Of a stretch of DNA of 64,000 bases, positions 18,492 through 28,200 are shown one piece after another. The stretch covers positions 1 to 64,000 of the forward strand of contig JAPLNI010000031.1 in assembly GCA_026692865.1 (NCBI GenBank), written 5' to 3'. How positions within the stretch are numbered: the stretch's first letter is position 1; each line of letters starts with the position of its first letter. The position numbers and the translations under genes are program-made. This DNA is from Planctomycetota bacterium. Its GTDB lineage: Bacteria > Planctomycetota > Planctomycetia > Pirellulales > Pirellulaceae. A model generated the notes under the pieces. The model did not search any database and had not been told where the DNA came from. It saw nothing but the letters and a program-made list of their open reading frames with translations.

Positions 18492-21400
18492 GCGACACGA
18501 CAATAGCGAGAGAAACAGATATGAACGAACAAACCGATGGACAGAACTCTGCTGGCGATTTGATGCCGCCGATGGCTGGGTTCCGACTTTCCAAGATCGA
18601 ATTGTTTAACTGGGGAACGTTTGACGGATCAGTTTTTTCGGTGCAAACCAATGGCAAAACAACCCTTTTAGTGGGAGAGAATGGGTCTGGCAAATCGACT
18701 TTGGTTGATGCGTTGCTGACGTTGCTAGTAAGGCCTCAAACACGAAACTATAACGTTGCTGCAGGAGCCACCAAGAACGAGCGTGACGAGAAGAGCTACA
18801 TTCGTGGGGCCTTTGATCGCACAATGGGTGATGGGAACTCGCCACAAGTGCAAAGCCACCGCACTGGTCGCGATCATTACACCGTGATCTTAGCCACATT
18901 TACCAACGCGGCCACCGAGAAAGTGTTCACGCTTTGCCAAGTCCTTTATCTTAACGCAGAAAATGGGGTTGAGAAGGTCTATGGCTATGCTGATTGTGAG
19001 AAGGGAATCGTCAAGGATCTAGGAGACTTGCAATCATCAGCGTCGCTGAGCAAGCAACTGCGGGACCGTGGATTCAAATCGACGACCAGCTACACTGAGT
19101 ACTTCGGTTGGTTTCAAAAAACCGTTCGGTTCCGATCGAAAGCGATGGATGTCTTCAATCAAACCGTCGCAGTCAAAGACGTTCAAAAGCTAGATGAATT
19201 CGTTCGCAAACACATGCTGGAACGCAAATCTTGGAATGAACGTGTTGGTCAGCTACTAAAGCATTTTGCGGAACTCAGCGAGACTCATCGGATGCTGGTC
19301 CGAGTTCGACGGCAAGACGAGTTCCTCAGACCGATCGCTGAGGATGGCAAACGCTATCGCAAGAAAATCGCAGAGATCGATGCGGCCAAACGATTCCTCG
19401 ATTCGATTGACCTCTACTTCGCAGACAAGTTGGTTCTTTTATTGCAGCCACTGTGCGAGCAGTGGTCCCAAGAGATCGATCGGCTGGTCGCTGAAGTCAC
19501 AAGACTTGGCGAACTCTATCAAGATCGCACGAATGAAATCGCGCGATTGAAAATGGAGATTGAACACCGTGGTGGCGATCGCATGCGGCAGCTACCTGGA
19601 ATCATCCAGCAAGAGGAGCAGCTCGCGAAAATAAAAGCAACGAGTCGCATGAGCTTTGAAACTCAGATTCGTGCAGGTGGAATCCTTACCTCAATCACCT
19701 CGCCAGATCAATTCTTGCGAGTCATTTACGAAGTTCAAGAACGATTGCTGAAGCTCTCGCGGACCAAAACGGAATCTTTAGAATCGCGAGATAAAATACA
19801 ATTCGAAATCGGTTCGCTCAAACGCAAGATCGCTGAAGAACGCTCCGAATTGGAAGCTCTCGAGCGGCGGCGTAACGGGAATCTTCCCGAGTCCTTTATC
19901 ACGTTGCGTGAACGGCTCTGTCAAGATCTTCATCTCGCTCCCAGCGATCTCCCGTTTGTAGCCGAGTTGATTGCCGTCAAGCAATCGGAGCAAGCTTGGG
20001 AAGCTTCGATTGAACAAGTGATGTACTCGTTCGCAAGAAGTCTACTTGTCCCACGTGAACACTATGCACGTGTATCGGGCTACATCGATCGTACTCGGAT
20101 CGTGGATTCCCGTGGCCATGGACAGCGACTGGTCTATCTCAACGTCGGTACCCAATCGATTAAATCGACATCCGATGGTAGCAACATTGACACTCGCTCT
20201 TTGGTCCTCAAGCTGGACTATCGACACGATCATCCGATGCGTCCTTGGATTACTGCTGAGATACAGAACCGATTCCAAGTCATCGGTTGCGAAACGATTG
20301 AAGAGTTCCAGGGGCTTCATGGTGCTGCGATGACCAAGAATCGTCACTTGAAAAGTAACCAATCGCGTCACGAGAAAGATGATCGCTCGTATCCGGACGA
20401 CCGACGTCATTTTGTTCTGGGGTGGGATAACAAACAAAAGAAGCAATCGTTGAAACTGGCTATCCAAAAATCGGAAGCGGAGTTAGCGGACGTAGAAAGC
20501 AGATCGCAGAAACTCCTTGTGGAGTTTCATCAATTAACGGCTTGTATCAGTGCGCTGGAAGAGGCCGCAAAAATCAGCAGTTACGATTTGATTGATGACG
20601 CTCGACATGAAGTGGAAGCTCAGAATCGACGCATGGAACTCCAGACGCTCGAGCAGTCGAGTGATATCGTTCGTGAACTCAAGCGTCAGATTTCGGAGCG
20701 AACGGCAGAAGCAATCGGCTATCAAGCAGACCGCGATCACGCCATTGAAAAGAAGACGATCAAACAAAACGAATGGAAACAGGGCAATTCCGTTTTGCAG
20801 TCCGCAGAACGAAGAATCTCCGAAACCAAAGCCACCGGTCGATGGGGAGACATTTGCAAAGAGTTTGACGAGATCGAAAAGACATGCAAAGTCGCACTCA
20901 CCACGGATAATCTTGGTACGCTTCCCAACGAGTTTCGCCAGCAGCAGAGCGAGCGGTTTCTTCGGCTGCAGGATCAACTGAAACCAATCACAAAAGAGTT
21001 AAATAGCGGAATGGGAAAGTTCCTGCGTGAGTTTCCCGATGTTCAGACCGATCTGGACCCACATGTCGATTCGCTTGATTCCTTCTTTGCTCTCCAAGCG
21101 AAGATCTCGTCTGACGAACTACCTCAACACGAGGCGAGATTCAAGAAGCGGTTGAACGAAAAGGTGCTTCAAGAGATCGGTGCACTGCGAGCAAACCTAG
21201 AGCAAGAGCGAGAAGACATTCGCGATCGCATTGCTCAGTTGAACGTGGCTTTGAAGCTATTGGAATGGAAGCCAGGCACATTCATGCAGATTGAAACCAG
21301 CGATCGCAAGGACCAAGAGATACTTGATTTTCGCCGCGAGCTAACCTCTTGTCTTCAAGGTTCAATGTCTGATGCTGAAGAAGTCAACGAAGCAACCTTC

Positions 21401-21892
21401 AATCGAATCAAAAAACTCGTCGACCGCTTTAACGAGAATTCGGATTCGCGTTGGAGAGAAAAAGTGATTGACGTTCGCAACTGGTTTAGTTTTGCTGCTC
21501 AAGAAATTGTTGCAGCCACCGGTGCTACTGGAAGTTACTACGATGGCGGAACAGGACAATCAGGAGGCGAGAAAGGCAAGTTGGCCTTTTTGGTACTCGT
21601 CGCAGCGATTGCTTATCAATACGATATCAATCCCGATGCGGACGAAAGTGATCGATTCCATTTTGTCATGGTTGACGAAATGTTTTCACGAAGCGATGAC
21701 GCTCACGCCGAGTATGCTCTAAAGCTCTTTGAGCAATTCAAGTTGCAACTTCTGATTGTCGCACCACTGGACGCAAAGGCTCGAGTAACCGAACCGTTTG
21801 TTGGAACTTACCTTCACGTAGTGAAGGATAAAAACACACACAAGAGCCAATTGATCGCGATCACGGCTGAAGAGCATTTAGAGACTGATTGA
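18488..21892 (+). CDS. jetC: Wadjet system SMC-like ATPase JetC
   Basis: 1134 residues, an SMC/MukB-like ATPase that would extrude DNA loops with JetA and JetB. Walker A is GENGSGKST (63-71). The middle (about 270-950) is mostly coiled coil with a hinge-like globular region around 470-620. The C-terminal head has the signature SGGEKGK (about 1024) and Walker B FVMVDEMF (about 1060). The TTG start overlaps the jetB stop and has AAGGAG about 10 bases upstream; an ATG at 18521 is the alternative. Length and motifs are intact, so the protein is predicted to be active. Confidence 0.93.
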   Translation: MSDTTIARETDMNEQTDGQNSAGDLMPPMAGFRLSKIELFNWGTFDGSVFSVQTNGKTTLLVGENGSGKSTLVDALLTLLVRPQTRNYNVAAGATKNERDEKSYIRGAFDRTMGDGNSPQVQSHRTGRDHYTVILATFTNAATEKVFTLCQVLYLNAENGVEKVYGYADCEKGIVKDLGDLQSSASLSKQLRDRGFKSTTSYTEYFGWFQKTVRFRSKAMDVFNQTVAVKDVQKLDEFVRKHMLERKSWNERVGQLLKHFAELSETHRMLVRVRRQDEFLRPIAEDGKRYRKKIAEIDAAKRFLDSIDLYFADKLVLLLQPLCEQWSQEIDRLVAEVTRLGELYQDRTNEIARLKMEIEHRGGDRMRQLPGIIQQEEQLAKIKATSRMSFETQIRAGGILTSITSPDQFLRVIYEVQERLLKLSRTKTESLESRDKIQFEIGSLKRKIAEERSELEALERRRNGNLPESFITLRERLCQDLHLAPSDLPFVAELIAVKQSEQAWEASIEQVMYSFARSLLVPREHYARVSGYIDRTRIVDSRGHGQRLVYLNVGTQSIKSTSDGSNIDTRSLVLKLDYRHDHPMRPWITAEIQNRFQVIGCETIEEFQGLHGAAMTKNRHLKSNQSRHEKDDRSYPDDRRHFVLGWDNKQKKQSLKLAIQKSEAELADVESRSQKLLVEFHQLTACISALEEAAKISSYDLIDDARHEVEAQNRRMELQTLEQSSDIVRELKRQISERTAEAIGYQADRDHAIEKKTIKQNEWKQGNSVLQSAERRISETKATGRWGDICKEFDEIEKTCKVALTTDNLGTLPNEFRQQQSERFLRLQDQLKPITKELNSGMGKFLREFPDVQTDLDPHVDSLDSFFALQAKISSDELPQHEARFKKRLNEKVLQEIGALRANLEQEREDIRDRIAQLNVALKLLEWKPGTFMQIETSDRKDQEILDFRRELTSCLQGSMSDAEEVNEATFNRIKKLVDRFNENSDSRWREKVIDVRNWFSFAAQEIVAATGATGSYYDGGTGQSGGEKGKLAFLVLVAAIAYQYDINPDADESDRFHFVMVDEMFSRSDDAHAEYALKLFEQFKLQLLIVAPLDAKARVTEPFVGTYLHVVKDKNTHKSQLIAITAEEHLETD

Positions 21893-21923
21893 TACTTTTT
21901 GCGATGCATAAGTTTAATCAAAT

Positions 21924-21941
21924 GAGCCTGAGGCGCTAGCC
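21924..21941 (+). repeat. Palindromic element, family A, single arm
   Basis: GAGCCTGAGGCGCTAGCC, the arm sequence of the family A element, lies in the 206-bp gap between jetC and jetD. No inverted partner is seen nearby. Confidence 0.6.
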
Positions 21942-22098
21942 GATTTTTATCCGGTCGCTATAAAAAAACAGCTAGGAGTAATCCAAACCCTTGGCGGGTT
22001 CGGCTACGAATGCGGGATGATCGGCTAGGGAACTATTTCGCTTAGGCAAACAACGTTTTCATTGGTACAGTTGGACGATTTGAACTCTCACTACGCAA

Positions 22099-23289
22099 AT
22101 GATTACACCTAATGAGATTCGTGAGAAAGCGTCGCGTCTTTTTGATGCTTCGGTAGAAGCTTGGATCGCTCACGAAACTGATTCGTACTTTCCGTATCGT
22201 GTCCGATGCGATCTCAAGGTAGGGCGAGATCTCAACAAAACCAAGAGCGAGATTCGTTCGTTACGTTCTCAATCTAAATCGGCAATCGGCTATGGATATC
22301 GACTTGAAGAAACAGAGATTGCATCACGCTCGCTGGGGCGTGATCGCTTTCCTACCGCAGTCTATATTGACTCGATAGAAGATCTGATGCAATTAGTGAA
22401 ACGCCAGGATGATTTCGAAATACTTACAAGTAACATCGAATTGATTCGGCAGCGGCTTCCACTTCTTTCTTCTTGGATCGTTGACGCTTGGAAAAAACTG
22501 CTGCCTCGAGGCCAAGAGGTGAAAGATCTTGTCTCGGTAGTTGATTGGATGCTTAAAAATCCGCGGCCTGGAATTCACACTCGAGAAGTACCGCTTGCGA
22601 TCTCTACGAAGCTCATTGAAAGCCATGAATCGATCCTTTCGGAATGGCTAGATCGGCTTCTTCCAGCCCATGCGATCGACTGTGGTATTGGCGTTTCCGA
22701 CTTCGAAAAGCGATATGGATTTCGCTATTCCGATAGTCACATTTCCATACGCGTTTTAGATGAGCAGCTTGCCGAAGAACTTCGACTCCCGAGCAGTGAG
22801 TTGATGTTGCCGGTGGAGGCATTGCAACGAATGGATGTTCGCAATGTTTGTGTGGTCATTACAGAGAATAAAGCGTCGTTGGATATCGTTCCCAAAAATG
22901 CAAGAACGATCACGATGGGCGGCTTAGGAAATGGGATACAAATGGTCACTTCGATCGAATGGCTGCGAGAGGCAAGGGTTTTGTATTGGGGTGACTGCGA
23001 CGTAGCGGGCTTTGGGATTCTTAGTCGACTGCGAGAACGGCTTCCGAATGTGGTCAGCGTGATGATGGATTCAGAAACCATCGATTCGTATATCGCAATT
23101 GCCATTCCCGACAAAACGAATTCAATCGTAGCGAAAGAAAACCTGACAACGGACGAGCAAGCGACTCTTTCGTCGCTTATCAACAGCGGGGTTCGTTTGG
23201 AGCAAGAGAAACTGCCGGCGTACTTTGTAAATACCAATCTAAATCATGCGTACGCTGCCATGAGTCGCAGTCCTAAACAAGTCACGTAA
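22099..23289 (+). CDS. jetD: Wadjet system nuclease JetD (DUF3322/DUF2220)
   Basis: 396 residues, with an N-terminal DUF3322-like region (MITPNEIREKASRLF...YFPYRV) and a C-terminal Toprim-like DUF2220 region. The acidic residues expected of the topoisomerase VI-like fold are present: the TENK glutamate (about residue 257) and the WGDCDVAGFGIL aspartates (about 299-301). In studied systems JetD cleaves circular plasmid DNA after JetABC extrusion. The gene is separated from jetC by 206 bp containing a single-arm repeat, so it may have its own promoter. The ATG has no strong ribosome site. Confidence 0.92.
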   Translation: MITPNEIREKASRLFDASVEAWIAHETDSYFPYRVRCDLKVGRDLNKTKSEIRSLRSQSKSAIGYGYRLEETEIASRSLGRDRFPTAVYIDSIEDLMQLVKRQDDFEILTSNIELIRQRLPLLSSWIVDAWKKLLPRGQEVKDLVSVVDWMLKNPRPGIHTREVPLAISTKLIESHESILSEWLDRLLPAHAIDCGIGVSDFEKRYGFRYSDSHISIRVLDEQLAEELRLPSSELMLPVEALQRMDVRNVCVVITENKASLDIVPKNARTITMGGLGNGIQMVTSIEWLREARVLYWGDCDVAGFGILSRLRERLPNVVSVMMDSETIDSYIAIAIPDKTNSIVAKENLTTDEQATLSSLINSGVRLEQEKLPAYFVNTNLNHAYAAMSRSPKQVT

Positions 23290-23478
23290 GTGAGCCTCTC
23301 CGTGGGCCGACGTGGTCGGTGCAGGAAAGGATTCATTTCTACGGAGCGAAATTGCTGCCTGGTGCATAGCCTTTAAAATCGCGCTAGAGAGGTAAAATTC
23401 ATAAAAAACCAGCGGCTAATGTTAGGTCCGGCACTTATTGTCGATCAAATCCTAGACATGATTGTTTTGAATTTCTTC

Positions 23479-25200
23479 CTACATAGCTACCTTCTTGCCC
23501 TTGGACTTCTGAGCTGCAGCAAACAACGCGTTGATGTCGTCGATGCTCGCGATGAGCGACTCTTCTGCCACTTCTTCAATGACCTCTTTGGCGACCTCTT
23601 CAGACGCAGGTGCCGAAGACTGAGACGCGGCAGCAGGTTTTTCCGTTGCCTTGGCTGCGGCAGGCTTTTTGGTGTTTGCGAACAACGACGCGATGTCATC
23701 GGCGGATACCCTGCTGTCAGGGCTTTCCGCTGCTTTGGGATCGGAAGCTATCTTCGACGATTCTGATGAAGGTTGGGCGATAATTGGCTCTTCAAACGGT
23801 GCCGCAGGAGGCGTCTTGGGTTTCGCCTTTTGAGCGGCAAAGAGTGCTGCGATATCGTCGCCTGAAGCTTTTCCATCGGTGGCAGGTGCTGGTGTTGAAG
23901 TTTTCGCTTCTTCTACCGGTTCCGGCGTCGTTGCTTTAGGTTTACTTTTCTGAGCGGCAAAGAGTGCTGCGATATCGTCGCCTGAAGCTTTTCCATCGGT
24001 GGCTGATTCGGGCGAAGGATTACTAGGCTCAGGGGACTCAGGTGCCGTTTCGGTAACTGTCGCTTTGGGTTTGCTCTTTTTTGCAGCGAACAGGGCTGCG
24101 ATATCGTCGCCAGACGCCTTGCCATCGCTACTAGGATTAGGATCAGGCGAAGCGTTTTGCACTTCTGGCGGTGCTGCAGAAGTCGTCGTAGTCGCTTTAG
24201 GTTTGATCTTCTGAGCCGCAAACATTGCGGCTATGTCGTCACTTGAAGCCGCCGACTCTCCCGCAACGGGCGTCGCTTCGATAGACGTGGGTTGTGCTTC
24301 TGTGCTGATTTCTGTTGGCTCGGACCCAGCCGGACTATCGATTGCAGCTTTGGCGCCCACTGGCGACTCGATTGGCGACTGAACCTGCGCTAGTCCAGTT
24401 CCTCCGCGTGTCTGATTTCCGCCGCTAGTTATCGCTGCAGCTAGCAGCTCTTCCAATCGTTCCCAGACTCCATCAACAAGATGACTGTCCTGATCAAAAT
24501 CTTCGCTCAGGACTTCTGTTGTCCCGATCGAAACAGTCGTCGCAATTTCAGTTTCGCCTATAAAAATCGTTTGGCCTGCGATGGAAAGACGTGTTTCGTC
24601 GAGCAATTCGCATGCGCTGCGCGAGGGAACTCCAAACACCATGACTGCAAATGTATGCTCACTAAAACGAACAACAATACCATGAACATTCAATTGGCTG
24701 TTAAGCTGATTACCCACCTCCCGCAGTAATCGATCGCAAGTAATCGCTCCGTGTTTACTTACCAACTCGGACCAACTATCCACGGCTATTATCGATATCT
24801 GGATTGACAAGCCAAGCTGTACTTGAAGTGAACGAGTTGATCCTAGAAATCGATTCAGCGAATCAACTACAGGAAGACGCGTTATCGCATCTTGGTTCGG
24901 CTCGATAACCAAAGGAAGTAAATCTGAAAGCGACGACGCAATCTGACGGCGAGTATCGCTTAGGTTCCAACTGTTAATTGATGCGTGGTTAAAAAATTGC
25001 TTGGATGCCGCATCGAAGGCAAGCAGTCGCAAGGTCTGCAATGAATCTTGAATCGGTTCGAGCGATTCGACTGAACCGCTATGGTTGGTTGCCGCCGAAT
25101 TCGAAACGCCGCTTTTACCGCTGCTATTGCTTGGATAGGCGATCGAAATGATCAGCAAAACAGCAGTCACTTCTGCGGCTAATGCTAAGTACTCGATCAT
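23479..25200 (-). CDS. Membrane protein with degenerate GGDEF domain and six short repeats
   Basis: 573 residues from the ATG at 25200, supported by GAGGG nine bases upstream; the frame is open to 25278. One N-terminal membrane helix (MIEYLALAAEVTAVLLII) is followed by a GGDEF-like fold (about 105-290) in which the RxGGDEF signature is replaced by RFSEHTF, so cyclase activity is unlikely. The C-terminal half has six copies of a motif close to S-x-D-D-I-A-A-L-F-A-A-x-K at 35-50 residue spacing, joined by Pro/Ala/Glu linkers. The motif resembles the EIDALL peptide of FliM/FliN, but that is a similarity only. It lies downstream of lpxK on the same strand. Confidence 0.75.
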   Translation of the reverse strand: MIEYLALAAEVTAVLLIISIAYPSNSSGKSGVSNSAATNHSGSVESLEPIQDSLQTLRLLAFDAASKQFFNHASINSWNLSDTRRQIASSLSDLLPLVIEPNQDAITRLPVVDSLNRFLGSTRSLQVQLGLSIQISIIAVDSWSELVSKHGAITCDRLLREVGNQLNSQLNVHGIVVRFSEHTFAVMVFGVPSRSACELLDETRLSIAGQTIFIGETEIATTVSIGTTEVLSEDFDQDSHLVDGVWERLEELLAAAITSGGNQTRGGTGLAQVQSPIESPVGAKAAIDSPAGSEPTEISTEAQPTSIEATPVAGESAASSDDIAAMFAAQKIKPKATTTTSAAPPEVQNASPDPNPSSDGKASGDDIAALFAAKKSKPKATVTETAPESPEPSNPSPESATDGKASGDDIAALFAAQKSKPKATTPEPVEEAKTSTPAPATDGKASGDDIAALFAAQKAKPKTPPAAPFEEPIIAQPSSESSKIASDPKAAESPDSRVSADDIASLFANTKKPAAAKATEKPAAASQSSAPASEEVAKEVIEEVAEESLIASIDDINALFAAAQKSKGKKVAM

Positions 25201-25339
25201 AAAATTAAACCCTCGGGCGAAGTTGACGACGAGAAAGGTTAGAACATGAACTTTTGAGACAATGAGAATCGTCTGCAAAAGAAATTGTCAAACCGCAACT
25301 CGGATACCGGTTGTAGCGACCGTATCGATTGAAGGGCGA

Positions 25340-26404
25340 TCAGTCGTCCGCGTCGAGTGTAATCTTGTCGACCACTCGTCTCAGTTGATCATCCAGAGCG
25401 TCTACTCCAATAGAGCAGCGTAAGTCAATCTGCACGGCCCACAACGGAACATTGCCAATCTGGTCAACTTCCAACTTGGCAAGGTCCTTACCTGTGCATA
25501 GAAAGAGTTCGGGGCTCGGTTGGCACTTTGCAAGAATGCGTTCGATGTCCGCAGAAGCATAAGCATGATGGTCCGGGAACGCAATTGAATCCACGACCTC
25601 CGCTCCACACTTGCGAACCGTCTCGAAGAACGCTTCTGGATTACCAATTCCACAGAAGGCAAGTACTTTTTTTCCGACCAGGCTTTCCGTGGGCTTAAGT
25701 GTTCCCGATGCATTGATCAGGGTTGTTGCTTGATGGTTCGCCTCCACCCAAGTTGCACGAGGCGCAAAACGTTGCACCGTAAGCCGAGTATCCGCGACTT
25801 GCTGGCGTGTCACCAAATCACTTCGTGTCAGCACCACGACATCCGCGCGACGCAGTGATCGGACGCTCTCGCGTAGCATTCCACGAGGCAGCATATACCC
25901 GAGTCCAAATGGTTGCGTTGCATCCAATAAGACGATCTCTAAATCGCGATGGAGCCGCCGATGCTGGAAGCCATCGTCCATAATAAGGACCTGCATGTCG
26001 AGCTCTTCATGAGCGACCCTCGCAGCGGCATATCGATTTGGATTTTGAAGATGAGGCACATCTGGAAGTCGTTTCTCGATCTCCTTGGCTTCATCATTGA
26101 CTCCATCACGACCCGCACCGTAGCCCCGTGAGATGATCGCCACACGAAAGTTACGATCGCGAAACCATTTCGCAAGCAAGGTGACCGTCGGCGACTTCCC
26201 AGTTCCACCCACAGTCAAGTTGCCGACCGAGATAACCGGGATATCTACTCGATACACCTTTTTCCAACCGCGATCATAAAGATAATTGCGAATCGTCATC
26301 GCGAGTCTATAAAACTGGCTCATCAGGAACAGAAGAGCTCGCAGTACATTCGTGACGACTCCGACACTTTCTTGTCGAACTAATTTACCCCACCGCTCGA
26401 TCAT
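25340..26404 (-). CDS. lpxK: Tetraacyldisaccharide 4'-kinase
   Basis: Phosphorylates the lipid A disaccharide precursor at the inner membrane. The 354-residue protein has an N-terminal hydrophobic segment (about 22-40), the ISVGNLTVGGTGKSP P-loop (Lys70), ISRGYG, DDGFQHR and LLDATQPFG, all LpxK hallmarks. Presence of lpxK agrees with lipopolysaccharide synthesis, known in many planctomycetes. The gene follows the sigma factor after 103 bp and precedes the degenerate-GGDEF protein. Confidence 0.95.
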   Translation of the reverse strand: MIERWGKLVRQESVGVVTNVLRALLFLMSQFYRLAMTIRNYLYDRGWKKVYRVDIPVISVGNLTVGGTGKSPTVTLLAKWFRDRNFRVAIISRGYGAGRDGVNDEAKEIEKRLPDVPHLQNPNRYAAARVAHEELDMQVLIMDDGFQHRRLHRDLEIVLLDATQPFGLGYMLPRGMLRESVRSLRRADVVVLTRSDLVTRQQVADTRLTVQRFAPRATWVEANHQATTLINASGTLKPTESLVGKKVLAFCGIGNPEAFFETVRKCGAEVVDSIAFPDHHAYASADIERILAKCQPSPELFLCTGKDLAKLEVDQIGNVPLWAVQIDLRCSIGVDALDDQLRRVVDKITLDADD

Positions 26405-26470
26405 TTGCGTTCCATCTGTTCTGTGACCAAGAGCGGTCGCTCCTAGCGCTCGTCGTATTACTCCTGACCA

Positions 26471-26504
26471 CTGCCTACTGCCTACTGCCTACTGACAACT
26501 GACC
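26471..26504. repeat. Short tandem repeat ACTGCCT
   Basis: Three copies of ACTGCCT followed by ACTGACAACTGAC, lying between the sigma factor gene and lpxK. A related stretch (ACTGCCTACTGCATACTGCA) is at 51567-51590. Confidence 0.6.
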
Positions 26505-26507
26505 TCC

Positions 26508-27101
26508 TTACGAATTCGCAATGCGGCTTTGACGCATCTTTTCCCGAGCCCGAGATAGATACGGCCCAATGCTATTCTCAGCCAGTCCCGTTTTGGAACT
26601 AATGTCGCGATAGTTCATCCCATCTAGATAATACATCCGAACGGCCGCTGCCTCATCGCCCGACAAAGATGATAGTGCAGCTTCAATCTCCTCGCGACTC
26701 TCCATGGCTGACTCCCCAGGAGCAATGCCTGAGCCATTCGGCTTTCCTTCAAATTGCTCTAGAGATTCCTTCACAACCAACAGCTCTCGGCGACGCGACT
26801 TCTTTGTCTGAGCCAATCGCCGGGTGATAATTCTCCGCGCGACAACTGTTAGATAGGTCGCTAACGAACTTTGAAGTCGAAAGCGGCGGAGTACCGCAAA
26901 GTCATTGTCAACTATTTCAAAAAAGACATCCGATACAAGCTCCTCAGTTAACTTCGCATCGATGGAAACCGACCGGGCGCGAGCTGTATGATTTGCAACG
27001 CAATACACTAAGCTGGCAAACCTTTCAACGAAGTCTTCCCATCCGCCCGAAGAACGGGCCAAACAACGTTGCAGAAGTTCACGATCAACGTTCGATAACA
27101 C
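26508..27101 (-). CDS. RNA polymerase sigma factor, sigma-70/ECF family
   Basis: 197 residues with two regions: sigma-2 (about 20-95, including the LTEELVSDVFFEIV and RRFRLQSSLATYLTVVARRII segments) and sigma-4 (about 135-190, with LDGMNYRDISSKTGLAENSI as the helix-turn-helix). It starts with GTG and has no clear Shine-Dalgarno. No anti-sigma factor gene is adjacent: upstream is the divergent ferredoxin gene and downstream is lpxK. ECF-type sigma factors are abundant in planctomycetes; the regulon cannot be guessed from here. Confidence 0.88.
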   Translation of the reverse strand: MLSNVDRELLQRCLARSSGGWEDFVERFASLVYCVANHTARARSVSIDAKLTEELVSDVFFEIVDNDFAVLRRFRLQSSLATYLTVVARRIITRRLAQTKKSRRRELLVVKESLEQFEGKPNGSGIAPGESAMESREEIEAALSSLSGDEAAAVRMYYLDGMNYRDISSKTGLAENSIGPYLSRAREKMRQSRIANS

Positions 27102-27382
27102 GTGAGGAAGTTGCCTTGATGAGTCGCTAGTATTTGTCCCCTATCAATATTAGGTGCCAATGGCGAGCGCATCAAGCATATTCTCATCGCTTGACACCCT
27201 ATCCTGCCCAGCCTAGATTGCCATGTCGGAATTTATGCGGGTTACGGAGAATACCCCAAGCGAAATTAGGATTCTAAAAAAAATCCCGAAGACGGACTTC
27301 CTCAGATTGAAAATTGGAAACGGCACGGCGGCTGTCCGCTAAAGCGGTTTGTTTACAGAAAATTTTTTGAAAGGCAGATAAT

Positions 27383-27658
27383 ATGACCCATGTCGTAACA
27401 CAACCCTGTGTCGGTTGCCGATATACAGATTGCGTTGTAGTTTGTCCCGTAGAATGCTTCTACGAAGGCGAGAAGATGCTTTATATCCATCCTGAAGAGT
27501 GCATCGACTGCGAAGCATGCGTTCCAGAATGCCCGGTTGAAGCAATCTTCCACGAAGATAACGTGCCGGAAGAATGGAAGAGCTACGTCGATCTCAACGC
27601 AGAAAAGGCTCCCGAATCGAAGGTAATTACCGAGAAGAAGAAGCCTCTGGCAGAGTAG
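27383..27658 (+). CDS. fdxA: 7Fe ferredoxin (FdxA-type)
   Basis: 91-residue cytoplasmic electron carrier. The cysteines C9, C17, C21 and C25 with the spacing of a [3Fe-4S] site, and C40, C43, C46 and C50 for a [4Fe-4S] site, match FdxA. An extra C12 sits in the first motif (CVGCRYTDC). AAGG lies eight bases before the ATG. A short Lys/Glu-rich tail ends the protein. A strong hairpin at 27674-27708 follows the stop, suggesting a monocistronic transcript. Confidence 0.93.
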   Translation: MTHVVTQPCVGCRYTDCVVVCPVECFYEGEKMLYIHPEECIDCEACVPECPVEAIFHEDNVPEEWKSYVDLNAEKAPESKVITEKKKPLAE

Positions 27659-27673
27659 TTCGCAAGAATTGAC

Positions 27674-27708
27674 AAGGGATATCGGCGAACAAAAGTCCGA
27701 TATCCCTT
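27674..27708 (+). terminator. Hairpin after fdxA
   Basis: A perfect 12-bp stem AAGGGATATCGG/CCGATATCCCTT with an 11-base loop lies 15 bp after the fdxA stop. No T-run follows, so it may act as a factor-dependent or 3'-end-stabilising structure. Confidence 0.65.
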
Positions 27709-28200
27709 GGAAAAACAATGCAATCAGAACTCTTTCGAGTTCTGTCTTTCTCGGAGCGGGACAGAAACCGCTCGCAGGCTGCGAACCTGATTATAAACTT
27801 CCCGGCAAACACTCGACACAAGCTTTGCTAACGCTACTTTGTGAATTTCGCCTATCACTCAGCCAAAGATCGATAGAACACTGATCTCGCGAGCTAAAAT
27901 GCAGGGCCGATCGGTATTTCAAACGACGCAATTTAGCCGATGCCCGATGGACCAGGTTGCTTTGCCTAAGCCGGACCAGGCGCTCAGCGGCTGTATGCTC
28001 AGAGCGAAGTGACGACTAATGCTTTGTCCAACTTAAAAATTTGGGAAGCCAAATTCGTCAAAATTTAGATATCAATGAAAACGATGGCGTGATGATGTTT
28101 TCAGACGCCTTACGACATCTGCTACGAGCACATACCACCGTTTCTCATCTTCATCGAGCAAAAACCCTAGCTAAATGCGACAACTACTTGTCGCAAGATA
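27709..28200. other. Gene-free stretch between fdxA and rplU
   Basis: No gene is seen. It contains a second hairpin CAGAACTC-TTTC-GAGTTCTG (27725-27744), a weaker one near 27754-27771, and a full copy of repeat family C at 28017-28155. The part 27790-28016 shows no recognisable feature. Confidence 0.55.
28017..28155 (-). repeat. Hairpin repeat, family C
   Basis: Read on the minus strand it shares the order of blocks with the copies at 34040-34175 and 57735-57873: CGTAGCAGATGTCGTAAG, TCTGAAAACATCA, a variable centre, then AAATTTTTAAGTTGGACAAA. The core palindrome (28103-28120) has one arm changed (GGCGTC). Confidence 0.7.
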
